Shown piece after piece: positions 16,887-24,961 of a DNA stretch of 27,957 nucleotides. A model generated the notes under the pieces. The model ran no database searches. It had not been told where the DNA came from and was given only the letters and a program-made list of their open reading frames with translations. This DNA comes from Bacillota bacterium (lineage in GTDB: Bacteria; Bacillota; UBA4882; UBA8346): contig JAEZKW010000234.1 in the NCBI GenBank assembly GCA_023415375.1, positions 1 through 27,957 on the forward strand, read 5' to 3'. The position numbers were made by a program, and so were the translations under genes. Position 1 is the stretch's first letter, and each line of letters begins with the position of its first letter.

Positions 16887-17125
16887 CCCAAAGAGTCCCA
16901 GAAAACTTTAAGCACTCACATCCCCACCTCGGAAGAACTTGCCTGCGGAGCGAAAATCTTTCATCACTTCCAAGCACTGTGCCCAAAGACCAAAATCTTT
17001 GCCGTCGGAGCCAAAGCAAACCACATTTTAGCGGAACTAAATATCCCGCGTATGCGCGCCTTTTCTCATCGACCTCATCCGGCCAATGGGCATCGCTAAT
17101 CAATTTCGGGAGACGGTGGAAAAAC
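16887..17125 (+). pseudogene. C-terminal fragment of a uracil-DNA-glycosylase-like gene (remnant 1)
   Basis: The frame reads IPTSEELACGAKIFHHF, then KIFAVGAKANHILAELNIPR, then RPHPANGH, where one extra base relative to remnant 2 creates a stop at 17097-17099; similarity continues in the shifted frame (QFRETV). The AVGxxA...L...G/I...HPxxGxxxxFR pattern is that of the C-terminal part of the uracil-DNA glycosylase superfamily. No N-terminal part is found. The assignment rests on a short segment. Confidence 0.6.
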
Positions 17126-17231
17126 AGGTGGGGAGTAGGTGAACTAGATTAAGACGGTATAAAAGCAAAAAAGCAAGAGACTTTTTAAGTCTAAGTGTCA
17201 GGTACGTTGGAAGAAGGTAAGGCTAATGAAT

Positions 17232-17947
17232 GCCGACAGGGGACGTCACCCGGCTCCCCGCGTGTTCCAAGGAACACGACAACCCCTAGGGCAAAGGGAT
17301 GTTACCGAACACCCCTTTGAACCCCGCGGCACGGGGCGATCCCCGTGACCCCCTTTATCCCCGGCCATCCATAGCCGGGGTTATGAAAAGCGTTTTTTAG
17401 CAAAGTCTTCGCTCTCCATGCAGGGCGCGAACATCGTGTTCGTGCCCTACCAGGTTTTTGCTTTCCTACCGACGGCAGTTTTTCCTCCACGAAAAGATGC
17501 CGCGCCGCCGACATCCCTGATCGGCGGTTTGTTGCCTTTTCGAGTAGCTATAAAAGTTTACCAAGAAGCCTAAAGACTAAAAACCAAGTCCTGAAAAATA
17601 AACCGATTTGTTGGCTCCGAAATGGTCGGTAGGAGGCCGACCATGCGGCCTTGATACAGGAAGTATCACGGTCCGTCGGCCGGCAGAATTACCCAAGAAG
17701 ACGACTACACGGATGTAGGAGTCTGTTAAATTGCGCAAGCACTCCTTCGGCATTCAAGGAAGAATGTCGTGATAGAGGGGGATCCCTGGGGGCTCAGCGG
17801 CATAGGCATCTTGACAAAGCGCGTTTCCCCTCGCTCTTCAGGAGAGGGGAGAAAAGGGGAGAGGTCAGGCGGGATTTCAAAAGGGAATTTCCGGCTACAT
17901 CCTTTGGCCTTGGAGGTGCAGGAGGGCAGGTGGCGCCTCCTGTCGAC
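17232..17947 (+). repeat. Hairpin repeat copy 4 (complete, 716 bp)
   Basis: The left terminus is gccgacaggggacgtcaccc at 17232-17251 and the right terminus is ggtggcgcctcctgtcgac ending at 17947. The left arm has gtgttcc/ggaacac, aaagggatgtt/aacacccctttg, cacgggg/ccccgtg and ccccggcc/ggccgggg hairpins, a ggcgcgaaca/tgttcgtgcc stem, ggca-tttttc/gaaaa-tgcc and gccgac/gatcggc. The right arm is longer than in other copies because of about 70 bp around 17800-17880 (cctcgctcttcaggagagg). A 40-bp tail after the terminus is shared with copy 3 (gcaattgttgctctttca against gaatttgctctttca). Confidence 0.88.
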
Positions 17948-17978
17948 AACGACGCCGACTTCTTTGATTGGCAATTGT

Positions 17979-18160
17979 TGCTCTTTCACCGCCTGTTCCC
18001 AAAGGTCCAAATTTTCGCCGTCGGAGCAAAAGCAAACCACATTTTAGCGGAACTAAATATCCCGCGCTCACGCGCCTTTTCTCGTCGACCCCATCCGGCC
18101 AACGGACACGCCAATCAATTTCGGGAAACGGTAGAAACCAGGTGTGAGTTAGGTAATTAA
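17979..18160 (+). pseudogene. C-terminal fragment of a uracil-DNA-glycosylase-like gene (remnant 2)
   Basis: The frame reads LLFHRLFPKVQIFAVGAKAN, then HILAELNIPRSRAFSRRPHP, then ANGHANQFRETVE, and stops at 18158-18160. It is nearly the same as remnant 1 but without its frameshift. Its 5' side is fused directly to the tail of repeat copy 4, so the catalytic N-terminal domain is absent. Together with remnant 1 it shows a duplication of the unit (gene end plus repeat). Confidence 0.6.
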
Positions 18161-18208
18161 GTATATATGCAAGTCGGATATAGGGCTTTAAATGTAAGTC
18201 GAGTGAAT

Positions 18209-18850
18209 GCCGACAGGGGACGTCACCCAGCTCCCCGCGTGTGCCTTGGCACACGACAACCCCTAGGGCCAAGGGATTTTCCCGGAAATCCCTTGGAACC
18301 CACCGGCCCGGGGGAAAGTCCCCCGGGTACCCCCTTCATCGCCCCGGCCATCCAGTTGCCGGGGTCGGAGTTTTTGATTCGATTGACGCTGTCCTCGTGG
18401 CAGCGTCTTCTATATGGTTCTGTAGGCCGACGGCAGTTTTTCATCCACGAAAAGATGCCGCGCCTGCCGACCTCTTTGTCGGCGGTTATAGTTCGTTCAA
18501 AGGGGTCTATAAAAACAAAGCATTCAGGAAGTTTATTTGGCCCAAGATTTAAGCGCAAGAAGAAGGGCCTATTTGTGAGCTCCGAAATGGTCAATAGGAT
18601 GTTGACCACGCGGCTTTAGGGCAAGGATGACCTTAGCCGTCGACCAGCAGAATTACCCAAGAAGACGACTACATGGACGTAGGAGTCTGTTAAATCCGCG
18701 CAAGCACTCCTTCGACATTCAAGGAGGAATGTCGTGATAGGGGGGTATCCCTGGGGGCACGGTGCCCCCGGGCGGTGGGATTCAAAAGGGTGTGCCGCCA
18801 CACCCTTTTGCCCTGGAGGTGCAGGAGGGTGGGTGACGCCTCCTGTCGAC
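18209..18850 (+). repeat. Hairpin repeat copy 5 (complete, 642 bp)
   Basis: The termini at 18209-18228 and 18831-18850 match as inverted repeats at 17 of 20 positions. The hairpin at 18271-18294 (aagggattt/aaatccctt) is the counterpart of aaagggtatg/catacccttt in copy 1. The stem at 18385-18407 (gacgctgtc/ggcagcgtc) is the counterpart of gacgctaac/gttagcgtc in copy 3. Right-arm stems include cggct/agccg, gacattc/gaatgtc and gggggcac/gtgccccc. It is oriented like all other copies. Confidence 0.9.
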
Positions 18851-18998
18851 GTCAAAGCTTTAATAATCATTGATTTTTTTACTAGATTAATAGCGACTCA
18901 TATCGATCTTTTCTTTCCCTATTCCTATATCCATAGCGACAATCTCTAGTTAGCTCCGACATACCATAATTTAGACCCAGCAATATGGCATAAATGTA

Positions 18999-19036
18999 AG
19001 CCGCGCCGCCCACATTCCTGATCGGCGATTGCTCTT
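18999..19036 (+). repeat. Short fragment of the hairpin repeat (copy 6)
   Basis: The stretch gccgcgccgcccacattcct followed by gatcggcgattgct matches the last hairpin of the left arm (gccgcgccgccgacatccct then gatcggcgg in copies 3 and 4). Nothing else of the element is recognisable around it. It lies just downstream of the broken symporter gene. Confidence 0.6.
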
Positions 19037-19055
19037 CAAAATCTTATAAAACAGT

Positions 19056-19934
19056 TCATCCCACTTTGATGAGGCCGATTGAGTTTAAAAAGACCAGTGC
19101 CAGTAAGAACGGGGTAACATATTTGATGATGAAAACGGCGGTATTGATGAGCCCCTTGTTTTTTAAGGCGCCGTGGTTCGAAAGTTCCAGGGCAAAATCT
19201 TCCCGGTTTACGACATAACCTGTGAAAAGAATGATCAACAACCCGCCCACGGGCAAAAGGATATTGGAAGAAACGTAGTCGAAAAGGTCAAAGAAACTTT
19301 TGCCAAAGATACTAATGGTACCGAGAACAGCTGACTTATCGGCCGACAGGGTGGCGAGTACTCCAAAGACCGCAATAATCAGAACGTTCATAGTCACCGC
19401 TTTGGTCCGGGAGAGACCCCGCTGCTCCGACCAGTAGACCACCAGCACTTCCACCAGGGAAATCATGGCTGTAGTCGCGGCGATAGAGGTCAGGAAAAAG
19501 AAGGCCACCAGCAAAATGTTACCCAGGGGGATCTTGGAAAAAACCATTGGGATCGTCATAAACAGCAGGCCGGGTCCGGCGCCGGGCTTAATCCCAAAAG
19601 AGAAGACCGCCGGTAAAATGGCGATGCCGGCCAAAAGGGAAACAATGGTGTCCGATAGGGCGACTCTGGCCGAGGTGGCGATCATATTGTTGTCTTGCGT
19701 GAAATAACTAGCATAAGTAATCATACAGCCCATACCGAGCGAAAGTTTGAAAAAGGCTAAACCTAAAGCGGTTAAAATGACCGGAGCGGTAATTCTGGCA
19801 AAAATGAGATAAACAAAGAGAAAGGGCAAGGGAACTTCCAAATGTTACCTAAACCAACCGCTGAGCCGAGAGTGGCAAAAAAATACCGCCAGCCCGGAAG
19901 TGAATTTTTCTCGGGGTTCTTGGGTGTTTTCCAT
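19056..19934 (-). pseudogene. Broken sodium:neurotransmitter symporter (NSS/SNF family) gene
   Basis: On the minus strand the gene starts at the ATG at 19934 with MENTQEPREKFTSGLAVFF. It then shifts frame at a run of seven T; in the next frame ATLGSAVGLGNIWKFP, the sodium-site helix 1 signature of the NSS family, continues. Soon after, the sequence jumps into the middle of the protein (RITAPVILTALGLAFFKLSL then GMGCMITYASYF), so about 150 or more residues covering helices 2 to 5 are missing. The C-terminal half remains open from 19841 to 19056. Full-length relatives are about 440-500 residues, so this cannot make a working transporter. The frameshift alone could be a sequencing slip, but the internal deletion cannot. 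Confidence 0.85.
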
Positions 19935-20301
19935 GGTGTCATCCTTCTTTCCTAAGTTAGAAATTTGACAATCAGTGACGCTGCATCTGTTTCAGCACCT
20001 TTTCCTTATCCTTTTTTCCGCCTTTATCTCCTATGGTGGCTCCTTTCTGTTTTCTATTTTTTATTTCACCCTTAGGTAATCTTAGGTGTAACTGTTAGGA
20101 TGATTCGAACCGGTTATATCCATTATTTCGTTGTTAAAGAAGAATCAAAAAATAAAAAGATTGAAGTATGTTTTATGGATCGATTTAAAATTTTTTATTT
20201 CTCCTCGCAGGATTTCCCGACCCACCTCCGACTAAGTAAGTAGAACTGGGATTTTCTAAAAAAACATCAACTCATTAGTCTTTTGGAGGTGCCATAAAAC
20301 C
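19935..20301. other. Intergenic region upstream of the exosortase operon
   Basis: No gene is seen. It contains one copy of a 38-bp repeat at 20054-20091 and A+T-rich sequence that must hold the promoter of the operon to the right. GGAGGT at 20285-20290 is the ribosome-binding site of the first gene (11 nt to its ATG at 20302). I could not pick out a convincing -35/-10 pair. Confidence 0.5.
20054..20091 (+). repeat. 38-bp direct repeat, left copy
   Basis: The sequence begins ctattttttatttcac and ends aggtaatcttaggtgtaa. It matches 25548-25585 at 34 of 38 positions in the same orientation. The pair brackets the exosortase operon exactly. Confidence 0.75.
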
Positions 20302-22740
20302 ATGACTGAAATAAAACAACCCCGACTCAAAATCCCGCGCTTTCCGTTTAAGCACCAAATCTTGATCATTTTCTGTGGAATCTTACTCCCTCTCGCGGCC
20401 CTACTGATGGAACTATTCACTAATATTTGTTCCTCAACATTCTTTAATCCGATCCCTACCGTCTGGCATATACTTCTGATAGTCTCAGTCCCTGTTTCCG
20501 TCATCATTATCGGATGGATCTTGCGAACGAACCGTGTGAATTATTCTCCGGTTATTCCCTGGCTGAACGGTACGATGGTCGGAATCACAGCCTTATATAC
20601 ATTAAGGTTTTTACCCTTGACTGTTTTCGCCTTCTTCGGGATCCTTTTTTATGGAATAGGACTGTTGGCTTTAGCGCCCCATTTGGCTTTGGTTGCCGCC
20701 ATATTTTGCCGGATCGACGGGAAACGGGCGGCTGTCAAACACCTGGAGCCGGGGAAACGCAGAAAAGATAACGTATTCTATTGGAGCGGGATTATTTTAG
20801 CCATCGTTTTACTGGTGGCGCTGGACCTGCCGGTTACTTTTACCCGGATCGGGATCCAAATGACCGGGTCGGATTTACAGTCCACCCGATTAAAGGGAAT
20901 TCAGTGGTTGCGAAATTTTGGCAACCGGGAATTTTTGTTGCGTTGTTGCTATGTCCGGCCTGGAGTTTCTGATTTGTTTGGGATTTTTTTCACCCCGGCC
21001 AGTCCCGATCAGGCCAGAGATATTTATTATCGGGTCACCGGCGTTCCCTTTAATTCGCTTTCCCGCCCCAAGTTTTTAGAGCGAGACCATGGCTTTTTTG
21101 ATGATGAGGACTTTGATTGGGACCAGGGGGGAGATTCAGTCTCTCAAAAAGTCAAAGGTTTGAGCCTGGCCGGTTCGCGTATTGATGGTTCTTTGGATCC
21201 GGCAGCAGTTTTAGGATATTTGGAGTGGACTATGGTCTTTCAAAATGACGATCTCAATTTTAACAGGGAGGCCAGAGCTCAGATTGCCCTGCCCCCGGGA
21301 GCTGTGGTATCAAGAGTTACTCTTTGGGTTAATGGAGAAGAAAGGGAAGCGGCCTTTGCAGGGCGGGCTACCACCAAAGACGCATATAAGAAAGTAGTTC
21401 ACCGTGTGCAGGATCCGGTACTCGTGACGACCGCCGGATCAGACCGGATTATGATCCAGTGTTTCCCTGTACCCAGAAACCATGGTGAAATGAAGATTCG
21501 CCTGGGAATTAGTGTCCCGATGTACCTGAATGGTAGGAGAAACGCACTCTTGCGGTTACCGTATTTTGTGGAACGCAACTTCGGGATCTCCCCAAAAATT
21601 GGCCATTCAGTCTGGATTGAGGCTAAAACGCCTTTGGAGATAAACCTTAAGGGGATTCAACCGGAACATCCCGCCGCCAATGTTTATACAGTTAAAGGTC
21701 TAATATCTAATGAGCAGTTGGAAGATAAGGCGATAATCCGTGCTTCCCGTTTTGGGTCAGATACCCTGGCTTGGACGGAGGATACACTAGACCCCAAACT
21801 TCCGCTGATTGTCCAACGGATCACCGAACAGCAAATGAACCCGGCTAATAGGGTCATTTTGGTGATTGATGGTTCTAAAAGCCTATCGAAATATAAAAAG
21901 ACTATTGTCCGGTTATTGCCTAAACTGCCACATCATATGGAGCTGAAGGTTTTGATCGCTTCCGATGAAGTGCTGGACATATCCGGATCCAAACCTGCCA
22001 AGGCATCTTCAGATTATAGTTTTATTGAAGACAAGATTCTGGCTCATCACTTCGAGGGCGGACAGGACAATATACCGGCTTTGGTTGCGGCGATGGATAT
22101 GGCCGGGACGGAGAATAGTGTCATTATTTGGATTCATGGTCCGCAGCCGGTTATTTTGAGTTCGCCTGAAAACTTGGCCCAATATTGGGAACGGTATCTT
22201 AATCCGCCTTTATTGTATGATCTTCAAACCGACAACGGCCCCAATATTATTCAAGAAAAGCTCACCCCGGTGGGGCAGGTCATTTCGGTTCCCCGCTTGT
22301 ATTCTTTTTCACAAGATTTAAGTTTGCTTTTTGGGCAATGGAATCATAAACAATTGTCGATTATCCGGGAGTGCAGTTACGTTAAAGAGAGATTTCCCGC
22401 CATTCAAAAGACTTCAAATCATCTGGGTCGACTCTGGGCCCATGACCAAGTTTCGCGGCTGCTGGATCAATCCGCAAAGTACCCAATGGATAATGCGAAA
22501 ATTCATCACCAAGCGATAAATTTGGCCGTAATGCACCAGATTGTTACCCCGGTTAGTGGGGCGGTGGTACTGGAAAACCAAAGTCAATACAAGGAAGCCG
22601 GTTTGGAACCAGTGGATCCGGGAACCGTGCCGACGATTCCCGAGCCCGGGATTTGGGGCTTATTAGCGGTAGTTTTGGGTTTGATGATGATTGTATTTTA
22701 TTCTCACCGGAGGGGCTCATGCAAAAGCATGGTAAGTTGA
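20302..22740 (+). CDS. VIT/vWA-domain protein with PEP-CTERM-like sorting tail
   Basis: An 812-residue membrane protein and the likely substrate of the exosortase encoded next. About five hydrophobic helices occupy residues 17-175. A VIT-like region follows at roughly 300-430 (LEWTMVFQNDDLNFNREARA, ALPPGAVVSRVTLWVNGEE, AYKKVVHRVQDPVLV). Next is a vWA-like fold with a MIDAS-type DGSKS at about 522-526. The C-terminus is a sorting signal: IPEPGIW at about 779-785, a hydrophobic helix (GLLAVVLGLMMIVFY) and a short basic end (SHRRG). This resembles the VIT proteins paired with dedicated exosortases (MSEP-CTERM/XrtK and XrtN systems). GGAGGT is 11 nt before the ATG. It overlaps the exosortase gene by 22 nt. 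Confidence 0.8.
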   Translation: MTEIKQPRLKIPRFPFKHQILIIFCGILLPLAALLMELFTNICSSTFFNPIPTVWHILLIVSVPVSVIIIGWILRTNRVNYSPVIPWLNGTMVGITALYTLRFLPLTVFAFFGILFYGIGLLALAPHLALVAAIFCRIDGKRAAVKHLEPGKRRKDNVFYWSGIILAIVLLVALDLPVTFTRIGIQMTGSDLQSTRLKGIQWLRNFGNREFLLRCCYVRPGVSDLFGIFFTPASPDQARDIYYRVTGVPFNSLSRPKFLERDHGFFDDEDFDWDQGGDSVSQKVKGLSLAGSRIDGSLDPAAVLGYLEWTMVFQNDDLNFNREARAQIALPPGAVVSRVTLWVNGEEREAAFAGRATTKDAYKKVVHRVQDPVLVTTAGSDRIMIQCFPVPRNHGEMKIRLGISVPMYLNGRRNALLRLPYFVERNFGISPKIGHSVWIEAKTPLEINLKGIQPEHPAANVYTVKGLISNEQLEDKAIIRASRFGSDTLAWTEDTLDPKLPLIVQRITEQQMNPANRVILVIDGSKSLSKYKKTIVRLLPKLPHHMELKVLIASDEVLDISGSKPAKASSDYSFIEDKILAHHFEGGQDNIPALVAAMDMAGTENSVIIWIHGPQPVILSSPENLAQYWERYLNPPLLYDLQTDNGPNIIQEKLTPVGQVISVPRLYSFSQDLSLLFGQWNHKQLSIIRECSYVKERFPAIQKTSNHLGRLWAHDQVSRLLDQSAKYPMDNAKIHHQAINLAVMHQIVTPVSGAVVLENQSQYKEAGLEPVDPGTVPTIPEPGIWGLLAVVLGLMMIVFYSHRRGSCKSMVS

Positions 22741-23552
22741 TTTGGGTATTGTTACTGCAAATGGCTGTTTTTTGGCCTGTTTGGCGTTGGTATTTTTCCC
22801 GGATGACTTATTCGCCGGAAGAACTTCCGGGGTTAATTGGGATTTTCGTGGCTCTGTTTTTAATTTGGTTCAATAATAGGTCTTTTCGCATTCAAGAGCC
22901 AGGAAGAAAGCGGGCCCAATGTATACCCTTCGTTTGGCTAATTGTGTTTAATACAATTTATTTTCTTACATATCCGTTTTCTCCGCCGTTAATCCGGGCG
23001 ATCATCGCTGTCTATGGGATTGGGTTTACTTTGACGAGCTATATTTTAGGTAATGGTTGGCATCTTGGAATATTAGGGTTATTCATTCTAGGGTTGCCTA
23101 TCATCCCGACCCTCCAATTTTATTTAGGCTTTCCCATGCGATGGTTCGTTGGGACGGTAACAGTCCCTTTGCTAAATTTGTCCGGTTTTTCAGTTTCACT
23201 GAGCGGAACTTGTCTCGACTGGTGCGGTAAATTGATTATGATCGATGCGCCCTGCAGTGGGGTGAAGATGTTATGGTCCGGATTATTTTTAATATTCACT
23301 TTGATTGGACTTTATCATACGAGTTTCATCCAAAGTACTTTAGCCTTTATTTTTACGATTGCCGTTATTCTATTCGGAAATATTCTCCGCTCAGCTGCCT
23401 TGTTTTATTTGGAGGCCGGGGTCATTCAAGCCCCGCCTTGGGCTCATGAAGGGTTTGGGCTGGTTTCGTTTTTCATAGCGGTCTGTCTTATCTATTTGGG
23501 ATTTCAAAGGATAAGGGGGAATCACCTGTGTACCGATATATTATCTATTTAG
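22719..23552 (+). CDS. Exosortase (membrane transpeptidase-like sorting protease)
   Basis: A 277-residue integral membrane enzyme with about eight hydrophobic helices. Exosortases cut PEP-CTERM-type tails and hand the protein to the surface. The conserved catalytic residues are all present: Cys 179 in DAPCSGVKMLWSG, Arg 224 in GNILRSAALF, and His 243 in PPWAHEGFGLVSFF. The ATG at 22719 follows GGAGG at 22709-22713; an earlier in-frame start at 22653 would run further into the VIT gene and lacks such a site. Overlap with both neighbours implies translational coupling and a one-substrate, dedicated-type system. The subtype (XrtK-, XrtN- or other) cannot be fixed by eye. Confidence 0.9.
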   Translation: MQKHGKLIWVLLLQMAVFWPVWRWYFSRMTYSPEELPGLIGIFVALFLIWFNNRSFRIQEPGRKRAQCIPFVWLIVFNTIYFLTYPFSPPLIRAIIAVYGIGFTLTSYILGNGWHLGILGLFILGLPIIPTLQFYLGFPMRWFVGTVTVPLLNLSGFSVSLSGTCLDWCGKLIMIDAPCSGVKMLWSGLFLIFTLIGLYHTSFIQSTLAFIFTIAVILFGNILRSAALFYLEAGVIQAPPWAHEGFGLVSFFIAVCLIYLGFQRIRGNHLCTDILSI

Positions 23553-24055
23553 CTTCTTGCCTGGCCGTGGCGTTGGTTCCTTTGGTAATCCCAGGCAATA
23601 AAGCTCCAATCAATGGATTCCCCGGTTGGCCATCTCAATTTGAAGGGCAAGTTCTCCGGGAACTCCCCTTGACGAATCGCGAAATGCGATTCGCGGAAGA
23701 TTTCCCCGGCCGGATTGGACGGTTTAGTGACGGCAACCGTGAAATCATTTTCCGCTGGATGACCCAAGAGACACGGTTGTTACATCCCAGCTCCGATTGT
23801 TTCAAGGGTTTGGGGTATACCATAGAACCCTTGCCGTTAGCGAAAGACCGTTGGAATCACTTTTGGAGTTGTTTTAAAGCTACCCGCGGCAAACAGGAGT
23901 TTTTGGTGAAGGAACGAATCTTTAATCAGGCAGGAAATAGTTGGACGGATGTTTCATCCTGGTACTGGAGTGTACTGTGGGGAAAAACTGCTGGACCGTG
24001 GTGGAGTGTTGTGGTAACTGAAAATGGCCGTCATGATAAAACCCGTCCAATGTAG
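23528..24055 (+). CDS. Exosortase-associated (EpsI-like) protein
   Basis: A 175-residue protein starting at a GTG (23528) 7 nt after AGGGGGA; it overlaps the exosortase gene by 25 nt. An N-terminal hydrophobic anchor (YIIYLASCLAVALVPLVIPG) is followed by a periplasmic domain. The motif LLHPSSDCFKGLGY resembles the HPxxxC...G(W/Y) motif of EpsI-type partners found fused to or next to exosortases. Tryptophans cluster near the end (SSWYWSVLW, GPWW). EpsI-like proteins are thought to assist exosortase-dependent export or processing. Similarity is short, but the context supports it strongly. Confidence 0.65.
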   Translation: MYRYIIYLASCLAVALVPLVIPGNKAPINGFPGWPSQFEGQVLRELPLTNREMRFAEDFPGRIGRFSDGNREIIFRWMTQETRLLHPSSDCFKGLGYTIEPLPLAKDRWNHFWSCFKATRGKQEFLVKERIFNQAGNSWTDVSSWYWSVLWGKTAGPWWSVVVTENGRHDKTRPM

Positions 24056-24079
24056 TAGAGGGAGGAGGCAGGTTCCCGG

Positions 24080-24631
24080 ATGGAAAACCTGTCCGAACTG
24101 GATGATATCGCACTTGTACGTCAAATACAACATAGTAATGAGGAAGCAATCACTGAATTCTATCGGCGCTTTGCCCCTGGCTTGCATGCTTTTATTCGCA
24201 GGCGGCTTCATGATTCGGAAGAAATCGAGGATATCTTGTCGGAGACCATGACAGCTGCTGTAACGGCAATAATGCGATTCAAAGGTGAAAGCCTTGTATT
24301 TACCTGGCTTTGCCGTATTGCTCAGTTTAAACTGGCGGATTATTATCGAAGTCGCGCCAAAACTTCAACGTTTTCACTGGAGGAGATCGCCGCCATTTCC
24401 CATGATGAACCTAAGGATCCGGAACTAAATCTGATGATCTGGCAGGTATTGCTGGGATTACCCTGGGAATACCGCCGGGTTTTAGAGGATAAATATTTTG
24501 GTGGCTATTCAACCCGCGAGATTGCTTGGCGGATGGCAAAGAGTGAAAAAGCGGTCGATGCAATCCTGGTCCGCGCCAGAAAGGCCTTTGCCCGAAATTA
24601 TCGCCGGTTAGTACCGGAATGGGAGGAGTAA
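24080..24631 (+). CDS. ECF-type RNA polymerase sigma factor
   Basis: A 183-residue sigma-70-family protein of the extracytoplasmic-function size. Region 2 spans about 8-90 (EEAITEFYRRFAPGLHAFI, DSEEIEDILSETMTAAV, FTWLCRIAQFKLADYYRS). Region 4 spans about 110-172 (LPWEYRRVLEDKYFGGYSTR, EIAWRMAKSEKAVDAILVRA). Regions 1 and 3 are absent, as expected. It is read through from the exosortase genes and followed 3 nt later by a small membrane protein that could be its anti-sigma partner. Its own promoter target is not evident; autoregulation of the operon is a reasonable guess. Confidence 0.92.
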   Translation: MENLSELDDIALVRQIQHSNEEAITEFYRRFAPGLHAFIRRRLHDSEEIEDILSETMTAAVTAIMRFKGESLVFTWLCRIAQFKLADYYRSRAKTSTFSLEEIAAISHDEPKDPELNLMIWQVLLGLPWEYRRVLEDKYFGGYSTREIAWRMAKSEKAVDAILVRARKAFARNYRRLVPEWEE

Positions 24632-24634
24632 CCA

Positions 24635-24940
24635 ATGGAGGAACAAGATTTTGAAAAGCTTTTGATGAAATCCAAAGATCTATGGATAGAGGACAGAAAA
24701 GCAGCCGTGGCTTATGAAAACCGGATTGTTTCCAGGATGGTCGCCACAGTCCACCAGGAAGAGGAACGGTTGGAAAATCACCTGTTGGAGATGCCTTTGT
24801 CGGTAATTATTTATCAATGGATAATTGTCCGCTTAAAGAGTCGACCCTGGAGACTGCTAATTCCGGCTTCGGTCGCTTTGAGCTTGATATTGCAGGGTTT
24901 CTTATCACGATTTAATCTGATGCAGTTTTTAGGGCATTAA
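24635..24940 (+). CDS. Small membrane protein, possible anti-sigma factor
   Basis: A 101-residue protein with a charged N-terminal 70 residues (FEKLLMKSKDLWIEDRKAAV, VATVHQEEERLENHLLEMPL) and one hydrophobic segment near the C-terminus (LLIPASVALSLILQGFL). No HxxxCxxC zinc-binding motif of the classic anti-sigma domain is present. Size, topology (cytosolic head, single membrane anchor) and the 3-nt gap after an ECF sigma gene suggest a sigma-sequestering role. GGAGGAG upstream overlaps the sigma gene end. Confidence 0.65.
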   Translation: MEEQDFEKLLMKSKDLWIEDRKAAVAYENRIVSRMVATVHQEEERLENHLLEMPLSVIIYQWIIVRLKSRPWRLLIPASVALSLILQGFLSRFNLMQFLGH

Positions 24941-24961
24941 GAAGAAGGGGAGGTTCCCAAT

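Noticed and set aside
17651..18619. Several overlapping open frames of 90-170 codons in repeat copies 4 and 5
   Set aside because: They are chance frames in GC-rich palindromes; matching frames are not conserved among copies. Only the glycosylase-like segment at 17979-18160 resembles a protein.
13172..18850. IscB/OMEGA-type system (guide RNA elements next to an HNH protein)
   Set aside because: The HNH protein is a 311-residue restriction-type enzyme with no RuvC or bridge-helix region, so it is not an IscB relative. The repeats have no visible link to a guide.
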